Assembly (NCBI GenBank): GCA_903932145.1
Contig: CAIZFE010000086.1
Location: forward strand, 1-64,000
Length of the DNA: 64,000 nt
Source of the DNA: an uncultured Rhodopila sp.
Lineage (GTDB): Bacteria; Pseudomonadota; Alphaproteobacteria; Acetobacterales; Acetobacteraceae
Direction: 5' to 3'
The notes beneath the pieces were generated by a model. That model saw nothing but the letters and a program-made list of their open reading frames with translations. It had not been told where the DNA came from and made no database searches. Below, one piece after another: positions 7,102 to 16,136 of the stretch. The translations under genes and the position numbers were made by a program. Positions within the stretch are counted from its first letter, which is position 1. The number at the start of each line of letters is the position of its first letter.

Positions 7102-8999
7102 GTGCGCGTCCTCGACCGGCGCCGCCGTTGCACGATGCCCATGCCGATCGCCAGCACGGTCAGCAGCGTCGGGACCATAACGATCGTGAAGACACGCATC
7201 TCATTCGCCAACGTCGAGATATCGCGGTTCAGTTCCAACTGCACCGCCCGCAGTTTCTGCCGGGTTTCCAGCACATCCCGCGTCGCGGTATCGATCGCGG
7301 CACGCTGTTCCGGGGTGATGACCGCGTCAGCTTTATCCTTCTCGCCGCCGCCGGAACGCAGCGTCCGCAGTTGTTTCTCGGTCTCCTCCAGATGCGCCTG
7401 CAAGGTCTGTTGGGTCTGACGATACTGCGCCTCGGCATCCGCCTGCATGGCAGCGACCAGGGTAAACGGGTGATTGGTATCGCCGCGCGACCGCAGCCCG
7501 ATCAGCGCATCGCTGCCCGCAAGGGTGCCGATCAGGTTGGCGACGAACGCTCCGTTATCGGCGAACGGCGTGGCGGTCTGCTGCCCGAAGAAGTCGGCGA
7601 TACGCACCCAGAAGCGGTCCACCAGGATGTCGGAATCGGCGACCACCACCATGTTCGCCGGCCCATCCGTCTGGGCTTTATAGTCAGGAAATCCGTCCGG
7701 CCGTTTCTGGTCGCCGGTCAATGGCGGCGGACCGGAGAACGCCGACTTCAGCACGCCGCGCACGCGCGCCGCGATGACCCTGGGCGTGTTGTCGGACTTG
7801 AAATTCGCCAAAACCTTCGCCGGATCGGGCGTCTTGACCTGATCCACGGGGAACAGCCCGCTGTGGTCGCTGCTGGTCAGCAGCGGCGTGAAATCGATCG
7901 ACGATGCCGGCGCCTTCGCCAGATAGCCGGACGACGCCACCGTCACCTGCTGCAAATCCGCCGTCGCCGGGTCGTCGTGGTTGATTCCGTCGTGAATGGT
8001 GAACCAGGCGACATAGCTCACCGCCTGCACCCGGTCGTTGCCGCCGGTGCGCACGCGCCACGCTCCCGTCAGGTCGCCAACAACTTTGGTTGGGTCGAAT
8101 GCGATCCCCCAGGCATCGAACAAAGTCTTCAGGTCCGCGTGCGTGTCGGTCGGGGGCATGCCGGTTTGCGACGGCACTGCCGCCATTCCTTCACTCCACG
8201 GATCGATCATTGCCATCAGCTTGCCGCCGCGCATGACGAACTGGTCGATCGCATACAGAGTCGCGGGGGACAGGTTTTGCGCCTCCGCCACCAGCAGCAC
8301 CTGGATATCCGGATCGATCACCTGCGCGTCCAGCGGCACCGGCTTCACCGTGTTGGTCTGCCGCAGCAGCACCGAGGACGCATACGGTTGCCCGCCCGGA
8401 CCGCGTCCCTGCGACATCATCATGGCGCGCGGATCGCCATCCAGCGGCAGTGACGACATCACCCCGACGACCGGCCGTTTCGGATTGGAGAGTTCATAGA
8501 CCAACTTGGTCAGGTCGTATTCCAGGAACCGCTCCCGGTCGGCCTGGAAGAACGGGATGGTTCGCTCATCGTCTTCCTGGTTGGTGCCGGCCAGGCCGAA
8601 GTAGATCTGCGAGCCACCCTGATCCAGCGGCACCCCTTGCAGCCCATACGCCATCGCCCGGTCTTCGGTGTCGCTGAACGGTTCCGGATCGTACAGTTCC
8701 AGCTTCACCTTACCGCCGGAGATCGAGGCGTAATCCCGCAGCATCTCCCGCACATGGTCGGCATAGGTGCCATAGGTCGGCACCGTGCTGCCCAACTGTC
8801 GCGAGTAGAACAGCCGCAGCGTCACCGGCTCCTTCAGACTCGCCAGCACTTGCTTCGTCCCCGACGACAGCGAGTAGATTTTGCCCTGTGTCAGATCGAG
8901 TTGCACATTCGCCAGACGGGCGTCGGCGAACATGTTGATGCCAATGGCGATGGCCGCGACGGCGATCACGCCAACAATGGAAAACCATAATCTGCGCAT
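7098..8999 (-). CDS. GldG-like ABC transport auxiliary protein
   Basis: 633 residues. A membrane segment at about 5-27 is followed by a long periplasmic region with the GldG features DLTQGKIYSLSSGTKQVL and LRLFYSRQL and a Rossmann-like part, a coiled-coil-rich stretch near 530-590, and a second membrane helix near the C-terminus before a basic RRRRSR tail. The family was named from Flavobacterium gliding motility but is common in proteobacteria, where the role is unclear. It follows the permease by only 4 bases and overlaps the DUF4340 gene. Confidence 0.9.
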   Translation of the reverse strand: MRRLWFSIVGVIAVAAIAIGINMFADARLANVQLDLTQGKIYSLSSGTKQVLASLKEPVTLRLFYSRQLGSTVPTYGTYADHVREMLRDYASISGGKVKLELYDPEPFSDTEDRAMAYGLQGVPLDQGGSQIYFGLAGTNQEDDERTIPFFQADRERFLEYDLTKLVYELSNPKRPVVGVMSSLPLDGDPRAMMMSQGRGPGGQPYASSVLLRQTNTVKPVPLDAQVIDPDIQVLLVAEAQNLSPATLYAIDQFVMRGGKLMAMIDPWSEGMAAVPSQTGMPPTDTHADLKTLFDAWGIAFDPTKVVGDLTGAWRVRTGGNDRVQAVSYVAWFTIHDGINHDDPATADLQQVTVASSGYLAKAPASSIDFTPLLTSSDHSGLFPVDQVKTPDPAKVLANFKSDNTPRVIAARVRGVLKSAFSGPPPLTGDQKRPDGFPDYKAQTDGPANMVVVADSDILVDRFWVRIADFFGQQTATPFADNGAFVANLIGTLAGSDALIGLRSRGDTNHPFTLVAAMQADAEAQYRQTQQTLQAHLEETEKQLRTLRSGGGEKDKADAVITPEQRAAIDTATRDVLETRQKLRAVQLELNRDISTLANEMRVFTIVMVPTLLTVLAIGMGIVQRRRRSRTRT

Positions 9000-9003
9000 G
9001 GGA

Positions 9004-9735
9004 TCAGTCCGCCTTCCGCTGATCGACCAGCACGGTGTTCAGGAACAGGAAGAAGCCGATGAACGTCGCGAAGTAGATCAGGTCGCGCAGGGCGATGACG
9101 CCCCGGGTGAAGTTGGTGAAGCGGTCGGTGACGGCGATGCGGCGGGTGAACTCCCCCAATGCCGGGATGTTCGCCGACAGAAAGTCGTTGACGATCGGGT
9201 TGGATGCGACCGCGAACAGGAAGCAGATCGCCACCGCCAACACGAACGCGATCACCTGGTTTCGCGTCACCGCCGACATGGCCGCACCGACCGACAGAAA
9301 CGCGCCGGCAACCAGCAGGCACCCAAGATAGCCGGACGCGATCACGCCGTTATCGGGGGAACCGAGGATGTTCACCGCGATGACGAACGGGAACGTCAGC
9401 AGCAGGGCAATCGCACAGAACGCCCAGGCCGCGAGGAATTTGCCCAACACCGCCTGACCCTGGGTAATCGGCAAGGTCAACAGCAGCTCGATCGTGCCCA
9501 GCCGGCGTTCCTCCGCCCACAAGCGCATGGTGATGGCCGGGATCAGCAGCAGGAACACCCACGGGATGAAGGTGAAGAACGGGTTCAGATCAGCCTGCCC
9601 CCGGTCGAAGAACTGCCCGAGGTTGAACGTCATCGCCCCTTGCAGCACCAGGAAGATGACGATGAACACGGTGGCGACCGGCGTGGCAAAATAGGCGCGC
9701 AATTCCCGGTCGGCGATCGTGAGCGTCTTGCTCAT
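9004..9735 (-). CDS. ABC-2 type permease (GldF-like)
   Basis: 243 residues with six hydrophobic segments and the family's ELRAYFATPVATVF start. An extracytoplasmic loop after the first segment includes FFDRGQADLNPFFTF. The start at 9735 (MSKTLTIADRE) is fixed by ATGA overlap with the ATPase gene. It forms the membrane part of the transporter encoded by the operon. The substrate is unknown. Confidence 0.9.
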   Translation of the reverse strand: MSKTLTIADRELRAYFATPVATVFIVIFLVLQGAMTFNLGQFFDRGQADLNPFFTFIPWVFLLLIPAITMRLWAEERRLGTIELLLTLPITQGQAVLGKFLAAWAFCAIALLLTFPFVIAVNILGSPDNGVIASGYLGCLLVAGAFLSVGAAMSAVTRNQVIAFVLAVAICFLFAVASNPIVNDFLSANIPALGEFTRRIAVTDRFTNFTRGVIALRDLIYFATFIGFFLFLNTVLVDQRKAD

Positions 9736-10499
9736 TCCGCTTCCCCCTCCATGGTCAGCGCTCTGAAGACTTCGTCCAGCTCGCCGGACGGATGCCACCC
9801 AGCCAGTTCCTGTGGCGTCGCATCCGCCACGATCCGCCCGGCGGACAACACGATGGCGCGGGTACACACCGCATCGACCTCCTCCAGAATATGGGTGGAG
9901 ATGATGATCGCTTTATCCGGCGCCATGCTTCGGATCAGCTTACGCACCTGATGCTTCTGGTTCGGGTCCATACCGTCGGTCGGTTCGTCCAGCACCAGCA
10001 CCGCCGGGTCGTGCAACAGCGCCTGCGCCAGACCGACCCGGCGCTTGAAGCCTTTTGACAATGTCTCCACCGCTTGCAGCCGCACCCCCTGCAAGGTGGT
10101 CAGACCGAGCGCATGATCGACCCGGTCGGTCAGCTCGGAACCGGAAAAGCCGCGCACCCTGGCGCAGAACCGCAGGAAGCCCTCGACCGACATTTCGGGA
10201 TAGGTCGGTGCGCCTTCCGGCAGGTATCCCAGCACCCGACGGGCGGCGACGCTGTCGGTCTGAACGTCGTGACCTTCAATATGGGCGGTCCCGGCGGTCG
10301 GGATCATGAACCCGGCCAGCATGCGCATGGTGGTGGATTTGCCGGCGCCGTTGGGGCCGAGGAAGCCCAGCACCTCGCCTTTCCGCACCTTGAACGAGAC
10401 ATTATCCACCGCGGTGAAGGCGCCGAAGCGCTTGGTCAGTCCCTCAATTTCGATCGAAGCCAATTGGTCCGATGCGGCCCCGAGGCGTGTCGTCACCAT
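9732..10499 (-). CDS. ABC transporter ATP-binding protein (GldA-like)
   Basis: 255 residues. Walker A GPNGAGKST, Q-loop region GYLPEGAPTYPEM, signature SKGFKRRVGLAQALLHDP (a variant of LSGGQ with S-K-G-F), Walker B VLVLDEPTDGMDP, and H-loop STH. Matches the GldA / CcmA-NodI type of cytoplasmic ATPase paired with ABC-2 permeases. The start at 10499 was chosen because AGGGGAA lies 6 bases before it. First gene of the five-gene operon ATPase, permease, GldG-like, DUF4340, NUDIX. Confidence 0.9.
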   Translation of the reverse strand: MVTTRLGAASDQLASIEIEGLTKRFGAFTAVDNVSFKVRKGEVLGFLGPNGAGKSTTMRMLAGFMIPTAGTAHIEGHDVQTDSVAARRVLGYLPEGAPTYPEMSVEGFLRFCARVRGFSGSELTDRVDHALGLTTLQGVRLQAVETLSKGFKRRVGLAQALLHDPAVLVLDEPTDGMDPNQKHQVRKLIRSMAPDKAIIISTHILEEVDAVCTRAIVLSAGRIVADATPQELAGWHPSGELDEVFRALTMEGEAE

Positions 10500-10624
10500 G
10501 CGTTCCCCTGTATTTCCTTTGGCCGGCGGACATACCGCAACTACAGAGCGACGCAACCGGGCCGTGTTCAAGTTACCGATTATTAACGGGTTGGCTGCGT
10601 GACGCTCGGCCCCGGGCGCGGCCG

Positions 10625-11344
10625 TCAATCGAACAGAGAATCCACCGCATCCTGCAACAAATCGGGATTTGCCTCGGCCGGACCCGCCACCGCGGAGAGA
10701 GGCGGGTCCGCAACGGCGGCATTGACCTGTGACGCCGCGGTGTCACCCGGGGTCATATCGTTCAGTATCGTCTCTACATGCTGCAAATGCTGGATGGCGC
10801 GTCGAATGCGCTGGCCGGTGACGTCCTGGAACGAGCACGCCTCGAAGATCGCGTTGACCTTCTCATTGACCGCCAGCACCGACGCCGGATCGCTTTTGCC
10901 GTCGCGTACCCAATCCCCGATGGCCTCGGCCGCTTCCATGATCCGGTTCGCGGCGGCTTCTGTCGCTTGCACGACGGCTTCCAGTTCCAACCCGCTGTTG
11001 CGGGTCGCGGCGGCGGGCCGGGCAACCACGCTGGAGATTTGCTCGCGGATGGCTTGCAACTGTCCGGTCAGGTTGGTTTCAGAAAAATCCATCAGATCGA
11101 CGGTAGCGTGGATTTCCATACTGAGCTCGGCGATCCGCCGGTCCACGAAGCTGCGCAGATCGCCCATCTCCGCTCGGATGGTCGCACTGACGGCCTGCTG
11201 AATTTGGTCTGCCTGGTTCGCCACACTGCCTGCCCGTTGCCAAGGAACCGACAGTGTGATCGCATTCAGGTTAACATCCGGTAAACGCCGGGGCTGGACA
11301 TGCAAAAAAATCCTGAGCCTCTGACGGGGCCGCAAAACCAGCAT
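10625..11344 (-). CDS. CheZ-like protein phosphatase
   Basis: Up to 239 residues, mostly helical. The sequence CSFQDVTGQRIRRAIQHL at about 170-187 is the catalytic motif of CheZ, with D174 and Q178 matching the acid and glutamine that dephosphorylate CheY-P. The C-terminal LLQDAVDSLFD resembles the CheY-binding tail of CheZ. The first 40 codons look non-coding (Arg/Pro-rich) and no good ATG exists there; a GTG at 11224 is a plausible true start. No cheY or other chemotaxis genes are adjacent. Confidence 0.75.
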   Translation of the reverse strand: MLVLRPRQRLRIFLHVQPRRLPDVNLNAITLSVPWQRAGSVANQADQIQQAVSATIRAEMGDLRSFVDRRIAELSMEIHATVDLMDFSETNLTGQLQAIREQISSVVARPAAATRNSGLELEAVVQATEAAANRIMEAAEAIGDWVRDGKSDPASVLAVNEKVNAIFEACSFQDVTGQRIRRAIQHLQHVETILNDMTPGDTAASQVNAAVADPPLSAVAGPAEANPDLLQDAVDSLFD

Positions 11345-11370
11345 GGCGTCCGGTACATAGGGGAGGCGAC

Positions 11371-12723
11371 ATGGCTCGCGATAAAATCAGGATCGGCTGC
11401 GGCGCGGGGTTTTCCGACGACCGCATTCCACCGGGTGTGGACATCGTGGAGCGCGGCGAACTCGATTATCTGGCTATGGAGTGTCTGGCCGAACGCACGA
11501 TCGCGCGCGAAACGCTGGATCGGGCCAAGGACCCCTCCAAGGGCTACACACCCGTCCTGCTGGAGCGCATGGAGGCGATCATGCCGCCGGCGTTGCGGCG
11601 CGGCGTTAAGATCGTGACCAACATGGGCGCGGCCAATCCGATGGGCGCGGCGCGGATCCTGCGCAAGCACGCGCCGGAGTGGGGTTGCCCGGACTACACC
11701 TGCGCGGTGGTGCAAGGCGACGAGGTCACCGATATCATGCGCGCGCATCCGGAATTGCCGCTGATGGAAGACGGCGCGCCGTTGGAGTCGTTACTGAACC
11801 GGATGGCCTCCGCCAACGCCTATCTTGGCGCCGACGTTGTCGCGCAGGGGTTTGCCACCGGGGCCGATCTGGTGATCACCGGCCGGGTTGCTGATCCGGC
11901 ACTGTTTCTCGGTCCGATGTTGCACGCGTTCGGCTGGTCTTATGACGACTACCAGAAACTGGCCAACGGCACTCTGGCCGGACATTTGTTGGAGTGTTCC
12001 GGCCAGTTAACCGGTGGCTGCTTCGCCGATCCGGGCATGAAAGAGGTCGAGGACCTGGCGGGCCTCGGCTACCCTCTGGCCGATGTGTGGGCGGACGGAC
12101 GCGTCGAGGTCTCGAAAACCCCCGGATCAGGCGGCCGGCTGGACATAGCGACCTGCACGGAACAGCTTCTGTACGAGATGCACGACCCGTCGGCCTACAT
12201 CACACCGGACTGCGTGCTGGATGCGTCCGGCGTATCGTTCCGCCAATTGGCGCATGATCGCGTGGCGCTGGACGGCGCCCGCGGCAAGGCCCGCACACCG
12301 ACCCTGAAAGTCGTGGTCGGTTATTTCGATGGCTACATGGGCTCCGGTGAGATGGGTTTCGCCGGCATCAACGCGCTCGCGAGGGCGAAACTGGGGATCG
12401 AGGTGGTGAAGGAACGATTGCGCCGCCGCGGCCTGAGCTACGACGAGATGCGGATCGACCTGATCGGCATGAACGCGCTGCACGGCAACGATCCCAGCCT
12501 GTGTCCGGAACCCTACGAAGTTCGCCTGCGCATCGCCGCTCGCACCACCGACAAGAAGGCGGCCGAGGCAGTGGGCGCGGAAGTGCGCAGCCTGCACATG
12601 CAAGGCCCGACCGGGGCCGGCGGCGGGATCAATTTCGGAGCCAGACAGATACTGGCGGTGAAATCGGTGCTTATTCCGCGCGAATGGGTCAAACCTGAAA
12701 TCATCATGGAGCGCGCGGCATGA
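11371..12723 (+). CDS. AtuA-family protein (DUF1446, acyclic terpene utilisation)
   Basis: 450 residues of the AtuA/DUF1446 family: IRIGCGAGFSDDRI at the start, VTNMGAANP near 90, GADLVITGRVADPALFLGP near 170, and a Gly-rich MQGPTGAGGG near the end. In Pseudomonas atuA belongs to the citronellol/geraniol cluster, but the biochemical step of AtuA is not established and many homologues sit in other catabolic operons. AGGGGAGG lies just upstream of the ATG. Overlaps the next gene by ATGA; that gene supplies the small domain often fused to it. Confidence 0.9.
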   Translation: MARDKIRIGCGAGFSDDRIPPGVDIVERGELDYLAMECLAERTIARETLDRAKDPSKGYTPVLLERMEAIMPPALRRGVKIVTNMGAANPMGAARILRKHAPEWGCPDYTCAVVQGDEVTDIMRAHPELPLMEDGAPLESLLNRMASANAYLGADVVAQGFATGADLVITGRVADPALFLGPMLHAFGWSYDDYQKLANGTLAGHLLECSGQLTGGCFADPGMKEVEDLAGLGYPLADVWADGRVEVSKTPGSGGRLDIATCTEQLLYEMHDPSAYITPDCVLDASGVSFRQLAHDRVALDGARGKARTPTLKVVVGYFDGYMGSGEMGFAGINALARAKLGIEVVKERLRRRGLSYDEMRIDLIGMNALHGNDPSLCPEPYEVRLRIAARTTDKKAAEAVGAEVRSLHMQGPTGAGGGINFGARQILAVKSVLIPREWVKPEIIMERAA

Positions 12724-13073
12724 CCGTCCGTGTGTACGACCTCGGCCATGCGCGCGCCGGGGACAAAGGGAATACCTCGAATATTTCGGTAACGGCTTAT
12801 AACGACGAGGGCTGGCAGGTGCTGCAACGTGAACTGACTCCGGAACGGGTTCTGGCGCATTTTCGGCACCTGACTCCCGGCCCGGTGCGGCGGTATGAAC
12901 TGCCGCAACTGCGCGCACTGAACTTCGTCATCGAAAACGCGCTGGGCGGCGGCGTCACGCGGTCCCTGGCGATCGATCCGCATGGCAAGAGCCTGAGCGC
13001 GCTGATGCTGACGATCAACCTACCGGGACATAATGAAAGGCCGGCAGGACTGGCAGCACCGGCGAAGGTGTGA
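12720..13073 (+). CDS. AtuA-associated small protein with ferredoxin-like fold
   Basis: 117 residues of the short AtuA-partner domain, recognisable from VRVYDLGHARAGDKGNTSNI at the start and LNFVIENALGGGVTRSL in the middle. In many genomes the domain is fused to the C-terminus of the AtuA-like protein; here it is a separate gene translationally coupled to it. It most likely forms a complex with the 11371 product. Followed after 48 bases by an MFS carrier that may import the shared substrate. Confidence 0.85.
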   Translation: MTVRVYDLGHARAGDKGNTSNISVTAYNDEGWQVLQRELTPERVLAHFRHLTPGPVRRYELPQLRALNFVIENALGGGVTRSLAIDPHGKSLSALMLTINLPGHNERPAGLAAPAKV

Positions 13074-13121
13074 AACGCTGACAACAAGCAGGGCCGTCAG
13101 AGCCCGGAGAAGGGGAAACGC

Positions 13122-14507
13122 ATGTTTGAAGTCCTGGACCAGCGGCAATCGCTGACTGGCAATCAGAAGCGTATCGTCGCCGCCGCGATACTCGGCGATA
13201 TGTTGGAGTTTTTCGACTATTTCCTGATTGGCTTCGTGCTGGCGTTCGTCGTCGGACCATGGAAGCTGACCTTCATGCAATCGGCGATCGTTCTGCTGTC
13301 GTCGGGCATCGGCGCCATGCTGGGGGCGGCGTTCTGGGGCTGGATGGCGGACAAGATCGGCCGCCGGCCGGTGTTCAACATGACCATCCTGAACTTTTCG
13401 ATCGCGACGGGCATTCTATACTTCACGCCGGATAACGGCTGGATCTTCCTGACGGTCATGCGAACGTTCGTCGGCTTCGGTGTCGGCGGACTGTATTGCG
13501 TCGATCTGCCCTTGGTCCAGGAGTTCATGCCGGCCCGCAAACGCGGTTTCATCGGTGGTCTGGTCACCGCATTCATTCCCATCGGCGTGATGATCGGCAG
13601 CCTGTTCGGTGCCTATCTGGCACCAGAGGTCGGCTGGCGCGGCCTTTTTGCCGCCGGAGTGCTGCCGGCGCTCGCGGTTTTGGTGGTACGGGCATGGGTG
13701 CCGGAATCACCGCGCTGGCTGTTGCGTCAGGGACGTGTCGCGGATGCCAAGAAATCGCTCGCCTGGGCGCTGGAGATGGACCCGAACGATTTGCCCGACC
13801 CGACGCCGTTGGAATGCGAGTCCACGCCGACGCGGTTCCTCGATTTGTTCAGGTATCCGCGTAGCCTGATCGTTTCGTGGTTCGGTAATCTTGGGGCACA
13901 GACCGGCGTTTATGGGGTTCTGCTATGGGCGCCGACATTGTTCGTCCTGGTGCTGCATGTGTCCCCGGCCGAGGCCTCCAAGGCGATGATCGCCGTCACG
14001 ATCGGCGGCGTGGTCGGACGCGTATCGTTCTCCATGCTGTCGGAGAAAATCGGACGCCGTAAATCGGGTGGTCTGCTCGGCTTCGGCGCCGCGCTGTTCA
14101 TCGCGTTGGCGGGGATTTACCATGGCGACATGATCTTTGGCGTATCGGCCTTCTGGCTGCTGCTGATTGTTGCGTTCTTCTTTGCCGATGGCGGTTTCGC
14201 GGTCGTCGGTCCCTACGCGGCGGAGGTCTGGCCGTCCCATTTGCGGACCTCCGGCATGGGCAGCGCCTACGGTTTCGGCGGTCTCGGCAAGATCATCGGT
14301 CCGTTGGGATTGGCATTGGTTGTGGGCAGTTCCAACGTGGTGAAGCCCGATGCCACGCTGGACGCGATCCAACCCGCGTTTCTGTATCTCGCCAGTTGGT
14401 TCGTCATGGCCGGGGCGGTTTATTTCTTCCTTGGTATCGAGACGAAAGGCCGCTCTATCGAGGAGATCGACCGCGATCTGAAGGCGGTCGCGGCAGCCGC
14501 GGAGTAA
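13122..14507 (+). CDS. MFS transporter, sugar/aromatic-acid type
   Basis: 461 residues with 12 predicted membrane segments. The loop 2-3 motif appears as GWMADKIGRRPVF, its repeat in the second half as SEKIGRRKSGG, and VPESPRWLL follows segment 6, as in the sugar/metabolite porter group. LEFFDYFLIGF in segment 1 resembles carriers for organic acids and aromatics. It lies directly behind the AtuA pair with a ribosome binding site (GGAGAAGGGG) before its ATG, so it probably belongs to that operon. Confidence 0.9.
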   Translation: MFEVLDQRQSLTGNQKRIVAAAILGDMLEFFDYFLIGFVLAFVVGPWKLTFMQSAIVLLSSGIGAMLGAAFWGWMADKIGRRPVFNMTILNFSIATGILYFTPDNGWIFLTVMRTFVGFGVGGLYCVDLPLVQEFMPARKRGFIGGLVTAFIPIGVMIGSLFGAYLAPEVGWRGLFAAGVLPALAVLVVRAWVPESPRWLLRQGRVADAKKSLAWALEMDPNDLPDPTPLECESTPTRFLDLFRYPRSLIVSWFGNLGAQTGVYGVLLWAPTLFVLVLHVSPAEASKAMIAVTIGGVVGRVSFSMLSEKIGRRKSGGLLGFGAALFIALAGIYHGDMIFGVSAFWLLLIVAFFFADGGFAVVGPYAAEVWPSHLRTSGMGSAYGFGGLGKIIGPLGLALVVGSSNVVKPDATLDAIQPAFLYLASWFVMAGAVYFFLGIETKGRSIEEIDRDLKAVAAAAE

Positions 14508-14537
14508 GGAAACGGCCGAATAGTCCGACCCAACCCC

Positions 14538-14623
14538 GTCATGGCGGGCGAAGGCCCGCCATCCACGCCTTATGTTGGTCCAGACCTGCAAGGCGTAGAT
14601 GGCGGGCATTCGCCCGCCATGAC
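14538..14623. repeat. paired palindromic repeat (REP/BIME-like)
   Basis: Two hairpins in opposite orientation: ATGGCGGGC-GAAG-GCCCGCCAT at 14541-14562 and ATGGCGGGC-ATTC-GCCCGCCAT at 14599-14620, each with a perfect 9-base stem and 4-base loop. The outer flanks (GTC/GAC) and inner flanks (ACGCCT/AGGCGT) are also complementary, so the whole unit is one large imperfect palindrome. It lies between convergent genes and could also end transcription from both sides. Confidence 0.8.
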
Positions 14624-14674
14624 GATGGTGACGCGCCAGAGAAACGACGGCCCCATTCAAAATGCGCGCACGCG

Positions 14675-15991
14675 TTACCCCAGGGCCAAAGCCTCGGTCA
14701 CCGTCCCGCGGCATTCACCAAACCCGATCGAAACGAACCCGTCTCTGCGAGCGGTTGCCCGAAAGATGACCTCATCGCCATCGACCAGATAGGTCCGCGT
14801 CTCCCCGTTCGGGAATGAAACCGGGTTACGCCCGCCGCGGGTCATCTCCAGCAGGCATCCCTCCGATCCCGGCGCGGTTCCCGACACCGTGCCGCTGCCG
14901 AACAGATCGCCGGGTTGGAGGTTGCAGCCGTTCGACGTGTGATGCGCCACCATCTGCGCAACGGTCCAATACAGCATCGACGCATTCGACCGCGACAGCC
15001 CATGCGGTGCCGCGCCGGCTTGGCGCATCTTCGGTGTCAGCAGCAGCACCTGAAAGCCGATGTCGAACCCGCCGTGGGCCTGATCCGCCGGATCGTTCAA
15101 ATGCGGCAACGGCGCGGGATCACCGGCCGGACGCGGCGGCTGAGCAATCCGGAACGGCGCCAGCGCCTCGGCCGTAACGATCCACGGGGAAACGAATGTC
15201 GAGAGACTCTTGGACAGAAACGGGCCGAGCGGCTGTGATTCCCACGACTGGATATCGCGCGCGGACCAATCGTTCAGCAGGCAGAAACCGGCGACGTGCC
15301 GGGATGCCTCGGCAATCGGGATGGGTGAGCCGATGTCGTTGCCGGGTCCGATCCACACCCCCAGTTCGAGCTCATAATCCAAATTACGGCACGGCCCGAA
15401 ATCAGGTGCGGCCTGCTCCGGCGGCTTGCGCTGCCCATTGGGTCTGCGAACCAACCCGCCCGACGGCCGCACCGATGACGCTCGGCTGTGATACGCTACG
15501 GGAACGTATTTGTAGTTCGGCATCAAGGGATTGTCCGGCCGGTTGATTCGGCCCGCCGTTTCCGCGTGATGAATGCCCGCGAAGAAATCAGTGAAGTCGC
15601 CGATGCGGGCGGGCAGATGCATCGCGCAGCGGTCGGAGTCGTGCACCAGCCGGCCCGCGATAGCCTTGACGGCATCCGCGTTGTTGGCATCCAGGATGTC
15701 ACCCACACGCCGGCGCAACGCCTGCCGCGCGGCCGGCCCGGCCTCCAGCAACGGGTTCAGTATACGCCCGGCAGCCGCCTCGGCCGCATCGCGCGCCGCA
15801 CCCGTGAACAGGCCGGCTTCCAGCGCGGCGCCGATGTCGAAAATACTGTCACCGATCGCGATACCGCCCCGGGCCGAACCACAATCGGGGCTGAACACAC
15901 CCAGCGGAAGGTTTTGGATCGGGAATGTCGCGTGACCGTTGGCGGAACTCACCCAACTGGTCCGGTCGGCTTTATGCGTGTCGTCGATCAT
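14675..15991 (-). CDS. fahA: fumarylacetoacetase (fumarylacetoacetate hydrolase)
   Basis: 438 residues. N-terminal SH3-like domain, then the catalytic domain with the YHSRASS segment containing the general-base His, the metal ligands in DYELELGVW, and LLNDWSARDIQSWE; it ends with GFGECRG. It cleaves 4-fumarylacetoacetate to fumarate and acetoacetate, the last step of tyrosine/homogentisate breakdown. Start at MIDDTHKADRTSW (15991); a longer open frame upstream overlaps the divergent promoter region. No homogentisate dioxygenase or isomerase is adjacent, so it may serve another acylpyruvate-type substrate. Confidence 0.9.
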   Translation of the reverse strand: MIDDTHKADRTSWVSSANGHATFPIQNLPLGVFSPDCGSARGGIAIGDSIFDIGAALEAGLFTGAARDAAEAAAGRILNPLLEAGPAARQALRRRVGDILDANNADAVKAIAGRLVHDSDRCAMHLPARIGDFTDFFAGIHHAETAGRINRPDNPLMPNYKYVPVAYHSRASSVRPSGGLVRRPNGQRKPPEQAAPDFGPCRNLDYELELGVWIGPGNDIGSPIPIAEASRHVAGFCLLNDWSARDIQSWESQPLGPFLSKSLSTFVSPWIVTAEALAPFRIAQPPRPAGDPAPLPHLNDPADQAHGGFDIGFQVLLLTPKMRQAGAAPHGLSRSNASMLYWTVAQMVAHHTSNGCNLQPGDLFGSGTVSGTAPGSEGCLLEMTRGGRNPVSFPNGETRTYLVDGDEVIFRATARRDGFVSIGFGECRGTVTEALALG

Positions 15992-16073
15992 CGGCGTTCT
16001 CCCATGCGTTGATCCATGGATAGCGCGGCATGCGCTTGACGTAAAACCGCGCGGCTTGCCTTTGCCGCCCGCC

Positions 16074-16091
16074 TGAGCCAACGTTGGCTCA
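16074..16091. promoter_or_regulatory. 18-base perfect palindrome, probable operator
   Basis: TGAGCCAACGTTGGCTCA is a perfect dyad in the 145-base gap between divergent fahA and an MFS carrier. Its size and position fit a dimeric repressor site (GntR, MarR or LacI type) controlling both directions. It has no loop, so a terminator is unlikely. A TTGACG at 16036-16041 could be a -35 element for the plus-strand gene. No regulator gene is next to it. Confidence 0.6.
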
Positions 16092-16136
16092 TAAAGGACG
16101 CTGAAAGCGTCAGGAATTCCCGGGGGAAACCATACT

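Noticed and set aside
7026-8453. Long open frame on the plus strand opposite the GldG-like gene (475 codons)
   Set aside because: Low-complexity Arg/His/Gln-rich translation without any recognisable domain; it mirrors the high-GC coding strand of a well-supported gene.
8881-9951. Plus-strand open frame of 356 codons opposite the permease/ATPase region
   Set aside because: Same reasoning: composition-driven antisense frame over genes with clear motifs and overlapping starts.
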